Notes under the pieces: model-generated | The model's input: the letters and a program-made list of their open reading frames with translations, nothing else | Database searches by the model: none | What the model was told of the DNA's origin: nothing | Translations under genes and position numbers: made by a program | In this document: positions 33,255 through 43,726 of the stretch, one piece after another | How the letters are laid out: every line of letters begins with the position of its first letter | How positions within the stretch are numbered: the first letter of the stretch is position 1 | Assembly: GCA_038503035.1 (NCBI GenBank) | Contig: JAVSML010020440.1 | Span: 239,441-303,440, forward strand | DNA length: 64,000 bases | Direction of reading: 5' to 3' | Source: Crocodylus rhombifer | Lineage: Eukaryota > Chordata > Crocodylia > Crocodylidae

Positions 33255-34365
33255 CGCTAACTGACTGTGGTGTCAACACCTACACAGTCAAATGGGTCAC
33301 TAGTTGGCTGGAGGGCCACACCCAGGGAGTGGTAGTTTATGGGTCATTTTCGACTTGGATGGATGTGGGAAATGGGGTTCCACAGGGCTCAGTCCTCAGG
33401 CCTGTGGTGTTCAACATCTTCATCAGCAACTTGGACGGGGGTGTAAAAAGCACCCTGTTCAAATTCACAGATGATACTAAGATGTGGGGAGAAGTGGGCA
33501 TGCTAGAAGGGAGGAATAAGCTGCAATTGGACCTAGACAGGTTACAGGGGTGGGCAGATGAGAACAGGATGGGTTTCAATATAACCCATCCTGTACTGCA
33601 CCTTGGGGGGAAGAACCAGCAGCATACCTACAGGCTGGGGAACTCCCTTCTTGTCAGTGCAGAGACAGAAAAGGATCTTGGAGTCATTATTGATGCCAAA
33701 ATGAACATGGGCCGACAGTGAAGGGATGTGGTCAGGGAGGAAGACAGTACCTTGTCATGCATCCACAAATGCATCTGAAGCAGGTCCAAGCAGGTGATCC
33801 TCCCCCTCTATGCGACACTGGTCAGGCCATAGTTGGAGTACTGTGTCCAGTTCTGGGTGCCGCACTTCAAGAGGGATGTGGACAATATGGCGAGGGTCCC
33901 AAGGAGGGCCACCCGCATGATCAGGGGGCAGCAGGGCAGGCCCTACAAGGACAGGCTACGGGACCTGAACCTGTTCAGCCTCCAGAAGAGAAGGCTGAGG
34001 GGGGATCTAGTGGCCTGTTACAAAGTAGTCAGGGCACTGGGGCACTGGGGAAGTCCCTGTTCCCCCCATGCACTACCAGGAGTGACCAGGAATAACAGTC
34101 ACAAGCTGGCAGAGCTTGTGCCTATTCAGGCTAGATATCAGAAGGCACTACTTCACTGTCAGGGTGGCTAGGATCTGGAAGCAACTTCCAAGAGAAGTGG
34201 TAGTGGCTCCTACCCTGGGGGCCTTTAAGAGGAGCCTAGATGAGCACCTTGCTGGGGTCATTTGACCCCAGTACTCTTTCCTGCCATAGCAGGGGGTCAG
34301 ACTTGATGATCTGTGCAGGTCCCTTCTGACCCTACTAATTATGAAACTATGAAACTATGAAATCA
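33255..34365 (+). mobile_element. CR1 LINE, 5'-truncated, 3' third
   Basis: Frames 33200-33721 and 33833-34171 encode CGVNTYTVKWVTSWLEGHTQ, NGVPQGSVLRP, LFKFTDDTKMWGEV (FADD changed to FTDD) and the C-terminal YCVQFWVPHFKRDVDNM. The 3' end is aattatgaaactatgaaactatg, the same type as the CR1 at 25369-27784, so the two belong to one subfamily. It is inserted close to the right end of the Tigger-like element. Possible short flanking similarity (gctaa/attaa) is not a secure target duplication. Confidence 0.9.
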
Positions 34366-35701
34366 CATTAAGTGGGGGTTGCCTGTACATAGTTGGAAGA
34401 AAGTTTGAGTTTCAAAGGAAGTTTGAGCTAGTAGTTATGTCTACGAAAGGAAGAACTGCAAATGCTGGAGGAACTTGGAGTGGTCTAAGAGCAGTCATCC
34501 AGGAAACAGCCACAGAAGTATTTAGGAAAAAGAAATCATAAAATAAAAATTGGTTTGTGGCACTCAGAAGAGATGCTACCACTTGTTGAGGCCAAGAACA
34601 CAGCCTACCTGAAACACAATCAAAACCCAACAGAAAATTCCAAGACTAAGCTGAAGCATATCAGGTGCATAAAACAGCTAGATGTTGTACAAACCAGTAT
34701 TGGACTGACCTATGTTAAGATATACAATTTGCTTCAAACACAGGAAACCTATGTATGATGGTCTGAAGAAAGCTCTTAGCCTAATTCACTAAAGTTGCCC
34801 CCTCAAGTCTCAAGATGGCAAAGTAAAAATCACTGATAAGAACAAGCAGATGTCATGCTGGGTTGAACATTACTTAGAGCTTTACTCCCATGAAGCAGAT
34901 ATTTCAGAAGAGGCACTGGATCAACTGCCAACTCTAAGTGTACTGGCACAGCTAGACAAAGAACTGATAGCCAAAAAACTTAGCAAGTCCATAGACTCTC
35001 TAGCAAATGGAAAAGCACCAGAGGAGAATGGCATTCTAGCTGAGGTTCTCAAGTGCAGGAAGGCTAGTCTGCTACCATATCTTCATCAACTCTTAGTGTG
35101 CTACTGGAAAGAAAATGAAGTACCTCAGGACATGCATGATGCTAACATCATCACTCTCTTCAAGAACAAGGAAGACAAAGGTAACTGCAACAACTCTCTC
35201 TCCTCAGCATCACAGGCAAGTCTTTTGCCAGAGTCATCCTGAAATGGTTGCAACAATTTGCTGCCCATGTCTACCTGGAATCACAGTGTGGATTCAGAGC
35301 AAGTAAATCAACAGTGGACATGATATTCTTCTTACATCAACTGCAAGAAAAATACTGAGAACAAAATAAGCCACTGCACATAGCATTTGTCTACCTAATG
35401 AAAGTCTTCAACACTGTCAGCAGAGCAGGTTTGTTCAAGGTTGTGGTAAAGACTATGTATCCCAACATTACTCAGTACGATACATTCCTTCCATGAAAAT
35501 ATGCATGTCACAGTTCAGTTTGATGGATCAACTTCCAACAGGTTTGAGATGGAGAGTGAAGTGAAGCAGGGTTGTGTTCTGGTGCCCACCTTCTTTGGGA
35601 TCTTCTTCTTTATGATTCTGTACTATGCTTTTGATGGCTTGGAGGAAAGCATGTATCTTCACATGCAGTTAGATGGCAAACTCTATAATCTATCACATTT
35701 A

Positions 35702-36217
35702 AAGGCTTCCCTGGAACCTATATGGAAAATCTGCAAACAACTGCAACCCATACTAGAAGACCCAATTCTTCAAGAGATCTTCCCAGAACCACCCACGCTA
35801 GCCTTTAAACAAGCTCCAAACTTCACCTTCCTTATCACCAGAAGCAAACATCCTATGGCTGAAAGCACACCAAATGGATCCAGACAATGCAGGGCCAACA
35901 AATGTAAAACCTGCCAACACATCTCCACCACTCCCACAATAACGACACCCCACAGCAGAGCCATCAACATTCCTAGATCTTACACCTTCACCTCCAGAAA
36001 TGTTACGTATTTCATCCAGTGCACTAAATGCCCTGATGGAAAATATATAGGAGGAACCAAAACAACAACTGTGTACCAGAATGTATACACACCAAAAATC
36101 TATCAAAGACAAAAATACCTAATTACCTGTGGGTACACACTTCTCACAAGAAAACCACTCTCTCTCCAAACTCTTAGTTCTAATCCTCAAAGTGAATTTA
36201 TAAAACACCTTTCATAG
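35702..36217 (+). pseudogene. Penelope-like GIY-YIG endonuclease region
   Basis: About 170 codons open in one phase, entered by read-through from the RTE frame. The linker LQPILEDPILQEIFPEPPTL and SKHPMAES is followed by a CRANKCKTCQHI cysteine motif and SRNVTYFIQCTKCPDGKYIG, which is the GIY-YIG strand-helix start (family pattern Y.I.C..C….YVGET). The usual catalytic G-E-T after YIG is replaced by GTK and the conserved arginine helix is disrupted, so the nuclease is probably dead. The frame then runs out in QSEFIKHLS at a stop; the reverse transcriptase half is absent. Confidence 0.8.
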
Positions 36218-36642
36218 ACGACCCTACGAACTTCACTTCACAAATCTACTGGGTACAAAAAATCATGGACTAAATATAGACATTAGATGTATGCCACTTT
36301 ATAACCTGCCTGCCATCTGATAACTGCACATAACCTGTCTTCATTTTACCAGCTACATTCTTCTATCACAAGCTCAACATTTCCCCTTTCCCTGTCCCCA
36401 ACTGTCTCGCACCTATTGTCTTCCACCCCTCTGATCCTCACTGCCATGCATTTGCATTTTCACAGACCTGCATTTTGCATTTTGGCTTCTATTCTACCTA
36501 GGAGAACACATAATTCACCAGAAGACTCTTTATATGCCTGAAGAAGGTGTTTGTGCCCAAAAGCTTGCAAAGAGCATCTTTTCCTACTATTTAGTTGGTC
36601 TAATAAAAGATATCACATCTACCCAAAGAACTTTGTCTGCTT
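35705..36642 (+). mobile_element. Penelope-like element inserted in the RTE-like LINE
   Basis: A 5'-truncated Penelope copy of about 0.93 kb. The frame encodes the pre-GIY linker and the GIY-YIG region; the 3' UTR ends gcctgaagaaggtgtttgtg, aagcttgcaaag and ttggtctaataaaaga, typical of reptilian Penelope tails. The host frame reads …YNLSHLKA before and KTKVRHIFIREL after, in one phase. The tetranucleotide gctt flanks it (35705-35708 and 36639-36642), a plausible short target duplication. Confidence 0.85.
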
Positions 36643-37650
36643 AAGACAAAAGTGAGGCACATATTCATTAGGGAGCTCCGTTTTGCTGATGATGCTGCAC
36701 TCACTGCCTACAAAGAAGGCCAGCTACAAATGCTCACGAATCACCTCTCCCAAGCTTGCAGGATGTTTTCCCTGACCATCAGTATTAAGAACACTGTGGT
36801 CCTAGGACAGCGTGCTTGTTAGTCACCATCTATCAGCCTTGACAGCACACCTCTCAAGGCAGTGAACAAGTTCTGCTACCTTGGATCCACAGTAAGCAAT
36901 AACCTATCACTGGATGTAGAGCTAAATGTGCACATGGGAAAGACTCCTACCACTTTCAGTAAGCTCTCCAAGTGAGTCTTGTACAATACAAAACTCACAA
37001 TCAAAACTAAGCTGCTTGTATACGAAGCCTGCATCCTCAGTGTCCTTATGTACAGCAGTGAGATATGGGCAACATATGCATATCAAAAAAAGAAGCTGAA
37101 CAGCTTCCACCTATGCTCTTTACAGCACATCCTTGACATTAAGTAACAAGATAGAACTACCAACCCAGAGGTCATCACCAAAGCCAACCTGCCAACCATC
37201 ACTGCACTACTCAAACCTATGCTAGTTTGGCCATCTCCACAAGATGGAAGATGAGAGCATCCTGAAGCATATCCTGTATGGGCAAAATTGCAGGTAGGGA
37301 GAGAAGATAAATTGTGCTTCAAAGATGTCTGCAAACAAGACAGGAAGACTTTTGGAATCAACCCAAATCTTTGGGAGGCCTTAGCAGGAGACAGGACAAG
37401 GTGGTGGTCTCTTCTCAATTATGGAGTCCAACATCACGACAAGAAATCTTTACTTGAATTATAACATGGCCAAAGGAAAGAGGCTGTCAGTACAGTAGCC
37501 CCTAATATTTTGTACACCGGTGACCACTGTGGCAGGACCTGCAAGTCTAACATAGGTCTATACAGACCCAAGAGATAATGCACCACCAGTCAGTAGAATA
37601 GCTATAATATCCACCATCACTCGCTGATGAACTGACAGCCTTGGGGCCAT

Positions 37651-38280
37651 CAGGAAATATCAGGTGCATTAATATTATGTGTAGATGTGGCCAGAGACAT
37701 CCAATTCAATTTAAGTAACTTTACTCATATGACTGTGTTGTACAAGTTAATATGTTATTAGTGTTGTTACAGCACCTAAGTTGTTTTAAACAATTCCTTG
37801 TACACATGAAAGAAGGAACAGCGTGATTCTGCTCTCATTTACACTGCTGTAACTAATTCCATTTAAACTAATAATGCAAAGAAAAGATGAATGAAACCCA
37901 GTGACTCTGCCTAGAAAATTATACAGGAACCTTTATGTTCATCAGGATTTGTTATAAAAAATTGTAATGCACAGTAGTAATGAGATTTTTTACTCTATGT
38001 TTACATTTTATTATAGAGAGCATTTTTTTATTTAGTGAAAGGGTATCGTGTGTTTGGCCACCACCCTATATCTCAAAAAAATCAGAAAGATAGTATTAAC
38101 TGTTTATAAACTTATTGTTAGATTCTTTTTAAAAAATTGAATATCTCTTTGTTCCAAATGTCCATTTCAGATTCTGAAAAAGATATTTCTACTGGTAGTA
38201 GGCAAATTTAGAGACTTGGGGTTGGAGCTTGCTTCCAGTAAAGGCCTAAAGATTTAGATGGTTATTCTAAGCTTATCCAA
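37651..38280. other. No gene; one TIR-like end near 37660-37702
   Basis: aggtgcattaatattatg followed by tgtagatgtggcc resembles the end of a gtctaca-type DNA element. No partner end was found. The remainder is AT-rich. Confidence 0.4.
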
Positions 38281-38354
38281 ACAAGTTGAACCTCTTTAAT
38301 CAGCACCATTGGTTGGAAAACTCGCAAGAACATGGAGACTGTCTTGCAAGATGT

Positions 38355-38490
38355 TCAGTACTTCCTGTTTGGTTAATATTTTGGCCCCTCTCTATTCCTG
38401 TCTTGGTATTTTGGCCTTTATCAGTTCCTGTCTCAGTATTTTGGCTTCTTTTTATTCATGTCTAGGTATTTTGGCTTCTCTTGGTTTTTC
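38355..38490 (+). repeat. 30-bp tandem repeat, about four units
   Basis: The word tattttggc recurs at 38377, 38407, 38437 and 38467, exactly every 30 bp, with intervening sequence of the type ttcctgtctYRg. Because 30 is a multiple of three, the frame 38309-38548 reads a decapeptide repeat (CLGILA-like). That is a consequence of the repeat and not evidence for a protein. Confidence 0.9.
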
Positions 38491-38499
38491 TCCTAGCTG

Positions 38500-39195
38500 G
38501 CAACCAAACCTGCAGAGACCTATAAAAATGAAAAATATAGTTAACTAAATATTTCAGAGCCTAAAAAGTTTGATTTAAGTTCATATCTAAAAATGAACAA
38601 ATGCTCAGTAAGCTTAACTTATTTCAAACTAGTAAAGTCTGCCATGCCAAAAATGTACTCTGTCCTGAATCATTTTCTTAATTAGTGGCATTAACACCAC
38701 ATACCCTAAATTTGTTAATCTTGTCATGACGTGTCATAACAAATATGACACTGAATAAAAGTCATATTTTCTAAGAAAGTTGTTAAAATTTAGACCAGAA
38801 AAAATTGGTCAAGAAAGTTCCTACATTAATGTTTTAGGATAATTAGTTGGTTAGAGTTTCCTTGCAAAAAATGGGTATTTTCCAGCTGGCCAAGGGCAGA
38901 AACAATTTCAGATCCAGCATGTCTGATGAGTTTCTAATGAAATACAAACAATGTCTGCCCTGGCCTTGCAAATAGAAAAGTATGTGCTAAACCCTGGAAA
39001 GCTAGAAGGCATGAACCCTTCCACCCAGACTTACAGATTTGCAAATATACAATATTATATAAACTTCCTGAAAGTCCAATGTCATAGGTCTTAAACTGGA
39101 CATCATTTAGAATCTTCCCCTCAAAGAATTACCACTCTAAGTCTAACCACAGGTTAGGTCAAGGACTGTAAACTCAAGATTCAAAAGTAGATTCA
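38500..39195. other. No recognised feature
   Basis: AT-rich spacer with nothing recognised. Confidence 0.5.
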
Positions 39196-40505
39196 ATTTA
39201 TAGATTCATAGATTGTTAGGGGCTGGAAGGGATCTTGTAGATCATTGAGTCCAGTCCCCCAGCACTAGGAAGGAAAAGACAACTGGGGTCAAGTGGCCCC
39301 AGCAAGGTGACTGTCCAGTCTCCTTTTGAAGATTTCTAGGGTAGTTGACTGCACCACCACTGGAGGAACTTTATTCCACAGCCTGGACACCCTGACTGTG
39401 AAGGAGTTTTTCCTGGAATTGAGCCTTAAGCGGCCTCCCGGGAGTTTGTATCCATTGCTCCTGGTCTTCCCCAGGGGTGCCCTAGTGAACAGCAGTTCAC
39501 CGAGTTCTTGATGTACTCCCATGATGTAGCAGTAAGCCACTACCAAGTCCCCTCTCAGCCTTCTCTTCTGTAAGCTAAAGAGGCCCAAGTCCGTCAGCCT
39601 CTCCTCATATGGCTTGTCTTGCAAGTCCCTGATCATATGGGTGGCTCTTCTCTGGACCCTCTCAAGTTTTTCCACATTCTTCTTGAAGTGCAGTGCCCAA
39701 AACTAGATGCAGTACTTTAGCTGCAGTCTCACCAGTGTGGAGTACAGTGGGAGTATCACTTCCTTAGTTTTGCATTAAATGCAATGGTGAATGCATGACA
39801 GCGTGTTGTTTGCCCTGCTGACCACAGCATCACACTGCCAGCTCATGTTCATGCGATGGTTGATCACTACCCCAGGTCCCTTTCAGCCATGGTACAAGTC
39901 AAATTGTCACCACTGAGCCTGTAGGTATGTTGGAAATCGTTTGCCCCCAGATGGAGCACCTTACACTTCTGAGTATTGAACTTTATTTGGTTCCAGTCCT
40001 CCAACCTGTCCAGGTCTGCCTTTATCTGCAACCTATCTTCTGGCATGACCACACTCCCCCATAACTTGGTGTCATCCACACACTTGGCCAGCGAGCTTTT
40101 TACCTCCATATCCAAATTATTGATAAAGATGTTAAAAAGCACCAGACCAAGCATGGACCCCTGAGGGACACCACTGGCCACTTCTTGCCAGGACAACACC
40201 TGTCTGTTCATGAGAACTCTCTGGATCCTACCATGCAGCCAGTTTTCCACCCACTGAACTGTAGAACAGTTAAGCCCACAATCTTCTGATTTTTTCCACC
40301 AGGATATCATGGGATACTAGATCAAAAGCCTTTTGGAAGTCTAGGTATATAACGTCAACCTTCTCTCCCATGTCCAGGTGGCAAGAGAACTGTTCGTAGA
40401 GGGAGCTGAGATTGGTTAGACAAGTCCTACACATGACGAAGCCATGCTGACTGTGGTTCAGAATCTTACCCTCATCGAGCATATCACACATAGATTCTTT
40501 AATGA
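39196..40505 (-). mobile_element. CR1 LINE, 1.3 kb, RT to 3' end
   Basis: Frames 40270-40491, 39867-40310 and 39289-39675 on the minus strand carry RTCLTNLSSLYEQF, IYLDFQKAFDLVSHD, SGVPQGSMLGLVLFN, a catalytic box altered to CVDD and LERVQRRATHMIRDLQDKPY. They end with the tail RLWNKVPPVVVQSTTLEIFK. The 3' end reads cccctaacaatctatgaatcta. Its closest relative in the window is the CR1 at 52078-53825 (shared RRLDSHLAG-type tail and 3' UTR), a subfamily distinct from the others. Confidence 0.92.
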
Positions 40506-41030
40506 GTTGAGCGTTAGAGCATTGATTCTTTAATTATTGAGCATTAGAAATGGAATTAGCCTCAGAGGAGCAAAGAATTAATTAGTTCAGATTCTAAGCA
40601 CTATGACTGATAAAAAATGGTGTCATAATCCAATAATTAAGTAGATGTAAGAGCAAATTCTGAAACTGCCATTGGTTGACAACTTTTAAAAGTGAAAATA
40701 TAGCAAGAATCTATGAACACTATGTTGGGTATCATTTCCTAAAATTTAAAAATAACCCCTAAGTTTTCAGGGAAAATAAATTTATGAGAGGTTTGCAGAG
40801 GCCATAAAGCTTTAGCCTCTTAGCAGTTACCCCAAACCTGAATCCTATTCATGGATGAGCGCATCTCCTTTGAAGAATTTCACCTTTCAAGAAAAGAGCT
40901 TTCAGGTGTATCATTTCTTCCTAACTCATCATTTCTTTCTGTGGTACTAACTGCATAATGTGAAAGCCTTGACAACAGGGAAGCAAAAAATTATTTGGCA
41001 GAAAGGAAGAAGAGAAGGAAAAGATATATA

Positions 41031-41037
41031 CTCTCTC

Positions 41038-41090
<53 letters not shown>

Positions 41091-41126
41091 ATATATATGC
41101 GTGTGTGTGTGTGTGTGTGTGTGTAT

Positions 41127-41160
<34 letters not shown>
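41031..41160. repeat. Compound microsatellite (CT)n-(TA)n-(GT)n-(AC)n-(AT)n
   Basis: About 27 CT units, then TATATATATATGC, about 12 GT units, about 14 AC units and ATATATATGCATGC. The GT and AC blocks form a near-perfect inverted repeat. Reading-frame translations here (SLSLSL, VCVCVC) are artefacts. Confidence 0.97.
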
Positions 41161-41162
41161 GC

Positions 41163-41345
41163 ATGCAACTGGTGCCTCCTGAGTCTGGAGGGGCACCCGC
41201 AGAAGCTGGTGGTGGCATCAGCAGCAGGGGCAGAGTTGGCAAGCACCTGCAGAAGCTGCCAGTAGTGTTGGCGGTGGAGATGAGGCTGGCACCCACAGAA
41301 GCCACTGCAGTGTCGGGAGTGGGGACAGCCCTGTGTCCCGCCTAC
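41163..41345 (+). repeat. GC-rich interspersed repeat, third locus
   Basis: It starts with aactggtgcctcctgagtc and ends with a ccagtcacc word inverse to it. The start matches the core at 574-955 and 29784. It sits directly between two dinucleotide-repeat stretches (41031-41160 and about 41354-41384). Confidence 0.5.
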
Positions 41346-41754
41346 CAGTCACCTATACACACACACACATATACACACACACCATATTTTCTTGCATATC
41401 ACACACCCCAGAATATGATATGCACCTTGTTTTTGAAAGGCAGAGTGAAGGAAAAAAGTAACTGAGTAGCAGCTGTGAAACTAAGCCTGTTCATTGTTCT
41501 GTTCCATGTAGCTCAATGCAGATTTTACTTTCAGTTTCACCTGTAAACAGCAAAATCTGCTCTTAGTGTATTTCTTACATGTAATGCATACTCCAATTTC
41601 CAGCAGCTCATTTTTTTTTTAAATGTGCATGTTACATGGGGAATATATGATATATGTATATATGTGTGAAAGCAAAGAGCAATGAGTAAGAGAATGGAAA
41701 GATCATAAAGAGTGTGTACAGAAATGCTCCAAGCATGTATGACAGTGCTGTAAT

Positions 41755-43374
41755 TTAAGGTGTAGACAGAAGTGTAGCTCTTAGATCTTAGTCATGGCGC
41801 TTCCCAGAAATTGCCACAAGTTCGACCAGTCCTCCCAACCCAACAGACATTACCTGTTGGGTCGGGGGGCGGGGAGGGGAATCGAGCTCTAATTTGGAGC
41901 CGATCTAGATAGAGGCTGTGTCTTCTGTCTCAAGATGGGAGGACAAGGCAAGGGAGGGAGGTCCATTCTGGGATTTCCCCAACTGTGCTGGAGTGGGAGG
42001 TGGGTGGATTGGAGCCCCATCAATACCACCTGGCAACCCCCAGAACAAGCTCCTTCCATTTCCTTCCCCACTCCCATTCTGAAAACAGCATTAGGAGCAG
42101 TGCTGGGCCATGTCAGCCAAGCCCTGCTACTGGCATGTGCAGACAGAAGTTTATGAAGATGCTGCATGTGAGGTAAGTGAGGCCACGTCATCTTGAGTCA
42201 GGTTGTGTCTGTGGTAGCCACCAAGTTCTGTCTCTTATAGCTTGCCTGCCACATCTTTGATGATTAGAGAGGTATCAAACTTTGAGAGACAAAACTCAGG
42301 TTAGAGGCTCAGGACGTCTGCTTATTTTTTGCAGGGCTCCACCATCCCCATCCCCTGCCCTTACCACACTAGGTGTTCTGGGCTTGATGTTCTTTGCCTC
42401 CTAGGTAGCAGGTTCACTTTTAATCCCACTTAATTACTACTCCGGGTCCCCTACTATGTTGATCGCTTGCCTTGTTCTTCCCTGCATAGGTCCAAAGTCA
42501 TCCATCCTCAGGGTCTATTCCCACCCTTAACTTCAGGGTCGGGATGAACCCCTTTCTCCTGAAGTGCTAACCCAGTCCAGGCTTCTTCTCCTCCTTAGCA
42601 TTCCGGGGCAGCTCCCTCCACTCCCCAAGACTGGACTCATAGATAAAGGAACCTCCTTCATGTCACCAGCTTCTCTCAGGTAGGTCCAGGTTTGAGGCTT
42701 CCTCCCCAGCCTCAGGGTCAGTCCCTTGTTTCTTCTGTCTTTGGTGCTCCTGCACTCTCCATTCCTTCAGGCTGACCGCCGGATACTTCCCCCCATCTCC
42801 TTAAATACCTCTCTTCTCCCCACTCTGTCTCCCATCACAGCATCCAGTTTGCTGTCCTTGAGGCACAGGTGTTTTTTCTTATCCGGCATGGTTCTTCTTT
42901 CTTCTCCCTACCATGTCATTCTTCTTTCCACAGCCTTGAACCCTGGCAGCTGGGTTTGCCATGGAAGCCTTTGAACTGTTGTGGCCCCAGCCAGCTCCTT
43001 TACTTACTCCCCATCCCTTCGACTTGGCACAATTTCCTTGGCGTCATCCAGTAAGTTTTGTGCCTTTTCTTTACTGTAGCAGGGAGATTTGGCCACCCTG
43101 CCACACTCCATTTTGGAGCATCTTCATCTGAATCTTCATTACCTGAGGGTTCAGATGAAGATGCTTCAAAGCAGAGCATAAAGAAGGTTCAGATTATTGT
43201 GGGATCAAGCCCTTTTAAAGCACGCCAAAGTGGAGCACACTGAGGGTTCAGATTGTTGCAAGACTGGGCCCTTTTCAAGTGCTCTGCAGCCATACACTTG
43301 TGTTTTCTCAGAGCTGTAGATTGCTTTCAGGGGCCAAATTGGACAAAAATTGCCACTTCTGTCTGCACTTTAAG
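41755..43374. mobile_element. Candidate TIR element, about 1.6 kb
   Basis: ttaaggtgtagacagaagtg at 41755 and its inverse cacttctgtctgcactttaa ending at 43372 match at 18 of 20 positions. A third, direct copy of gtgcagacagaagt lies at 42137, so the ends may belong to two overlapping elements. The interior has no transposase that I recognise, only mixed-strand short frames. Flanking duplication was not found. Confidence 0.4.
43118..43270. repeat. Hairpin plus short tandem duplication
   Basis: 43118-43132 (gcatcttcatctgaa) and 43150-43164 are perfect 15-bp inverses with a 17-bp spacer. Downstream, ggttcagatt at 43188 and 43247 starts two ~59-bp units that share gcccttttaaag/gcccttttcaag, a diverged tandem duplication. 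Confidence 0.75.
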
Positions 43375-43543
43375 AGTACTTTTTAGAGCACTATAAAGTT
43401 ACAGGACCCTTAAACATGACAGAACTTCAGTGTTTTGTTGCGGGTGGGGAGGCTAAGCCTCCCTGCACTTTCTAGGCCAGGAGACAGGGGGCACTCTACA
43501 GCCTCCTGGGGCTTCTCCACTGGTCAGAAATTTGACCAGCATA

Positions 43544-43726
43544 CAGAAGTTATTTAAAACACTGTAAGTTGCTAAACTGCTATAAAATACAGCGACTCAA
43601 ATGTAATACCTCATTTAACAAGGGTTAATTTAAAGCACTGTATCTATTTTTAAAGTGCTGTAAAGCAATCCCCTTACGTTAAGCCATGCAATAAAGCACT
43701 TTAAATTGTGAAAAAAGCAACTTCTG
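43544..43726. mobile_element. Small TIR element (cagaagtt ends)
   Basis: cagaagttatttaaaac at the left and, inversely, caatttaaagtgc-rich sequence ending aacttctg at the right bound 183 bp. The interior has repeated aaagcactg/cagtgctt-like words that can fold back. It is related at its ends to the candidate element at 41755-43374. No target duplication is visible. Confidence 0.5.

Larger units (their letters stand above)
32310..34385. mobile_element. Pogo/Tigger-like non-autonomous DNA transposon containing a CR1
   Basis: The left end caggcaacccccactt (32310-32325) and right end aagtgggggttgcctg (34370-34385) are perfect 16-bp inverses, flanked on both sides by TA, as for Tc1/mariner/pogo insertions. 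The sequence next to the left end (ggcgctcttatttggttctgg) and the gagcattaagtggaacc words inside have the typical Tigger look. The original element is about 32310-33254 plus the last ~20 bases; a CR1 occupies the rest. No transposase is visible. Confidence 0.82.
32262..34415 (-). mobile_element. Penelope-like 3' tail split by a Tigger-like insertion
   Basis: 32262-32309 on the minus strand matches the 3' tail of the Penelope copy ending at 36642 (shared words: tctaataaaagata and acccaaagaactttgtct, imperfect here). Beyond the TA at 34386, tagttggaagaaag continues the same tail. The Tigger-like element at 32310-34385 therefore landed within this tail. Only some 75 bases of Penelope sequence are recognisable. 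Confidence 0.6.
34470..37650 (+). mobile_element. RTE-like LINE, decayed, split by a Penelope element
   Basis: This is the 'endonuclease-reverse transcriptase' type of non-LTR element, recognised by MSCWVEHYLELY, LANGKAPEENGILAEVLKC, EVPQDMHDANIITLFKNKED and SEVKQGCVLVPTFFGI before the insertion. After it come LRFADDAALTAY (catalytic FADD), NKFCYLGSTVSNN, a TKLLVYEACILSVLMYSSE segment and ITKANLPTITALL, then a terminal CGRTCKSNIGLYRP zinc-finger-like motif near 37530. At least eight stops or frameshifts are present. The clade name is from family memory; RTE fits best. The endonuclease end is missing or unrecognisable. Confidence 0.82.

Noticed and set aside
35700..36642. Hammerhead ribozyme in the Penelope element
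   Set aside because: Many Penelope elements carry one, but I did not find the CUGAUGA...GAAA core in the right arrangement in this truncated copy.
38309..38548. Decapeptide-repeat 'protein' (CLGILA-like)
   Set aside because: A direct consequence of a 30-bp tandem DNA repeat that keeps the frame; no start context or conservation is visible.
40921..41465. Frames of about 90-156 codons over the microsatellite
   Set aside because: Translation of CT, GT and AC repeats; no evidence of a protein.
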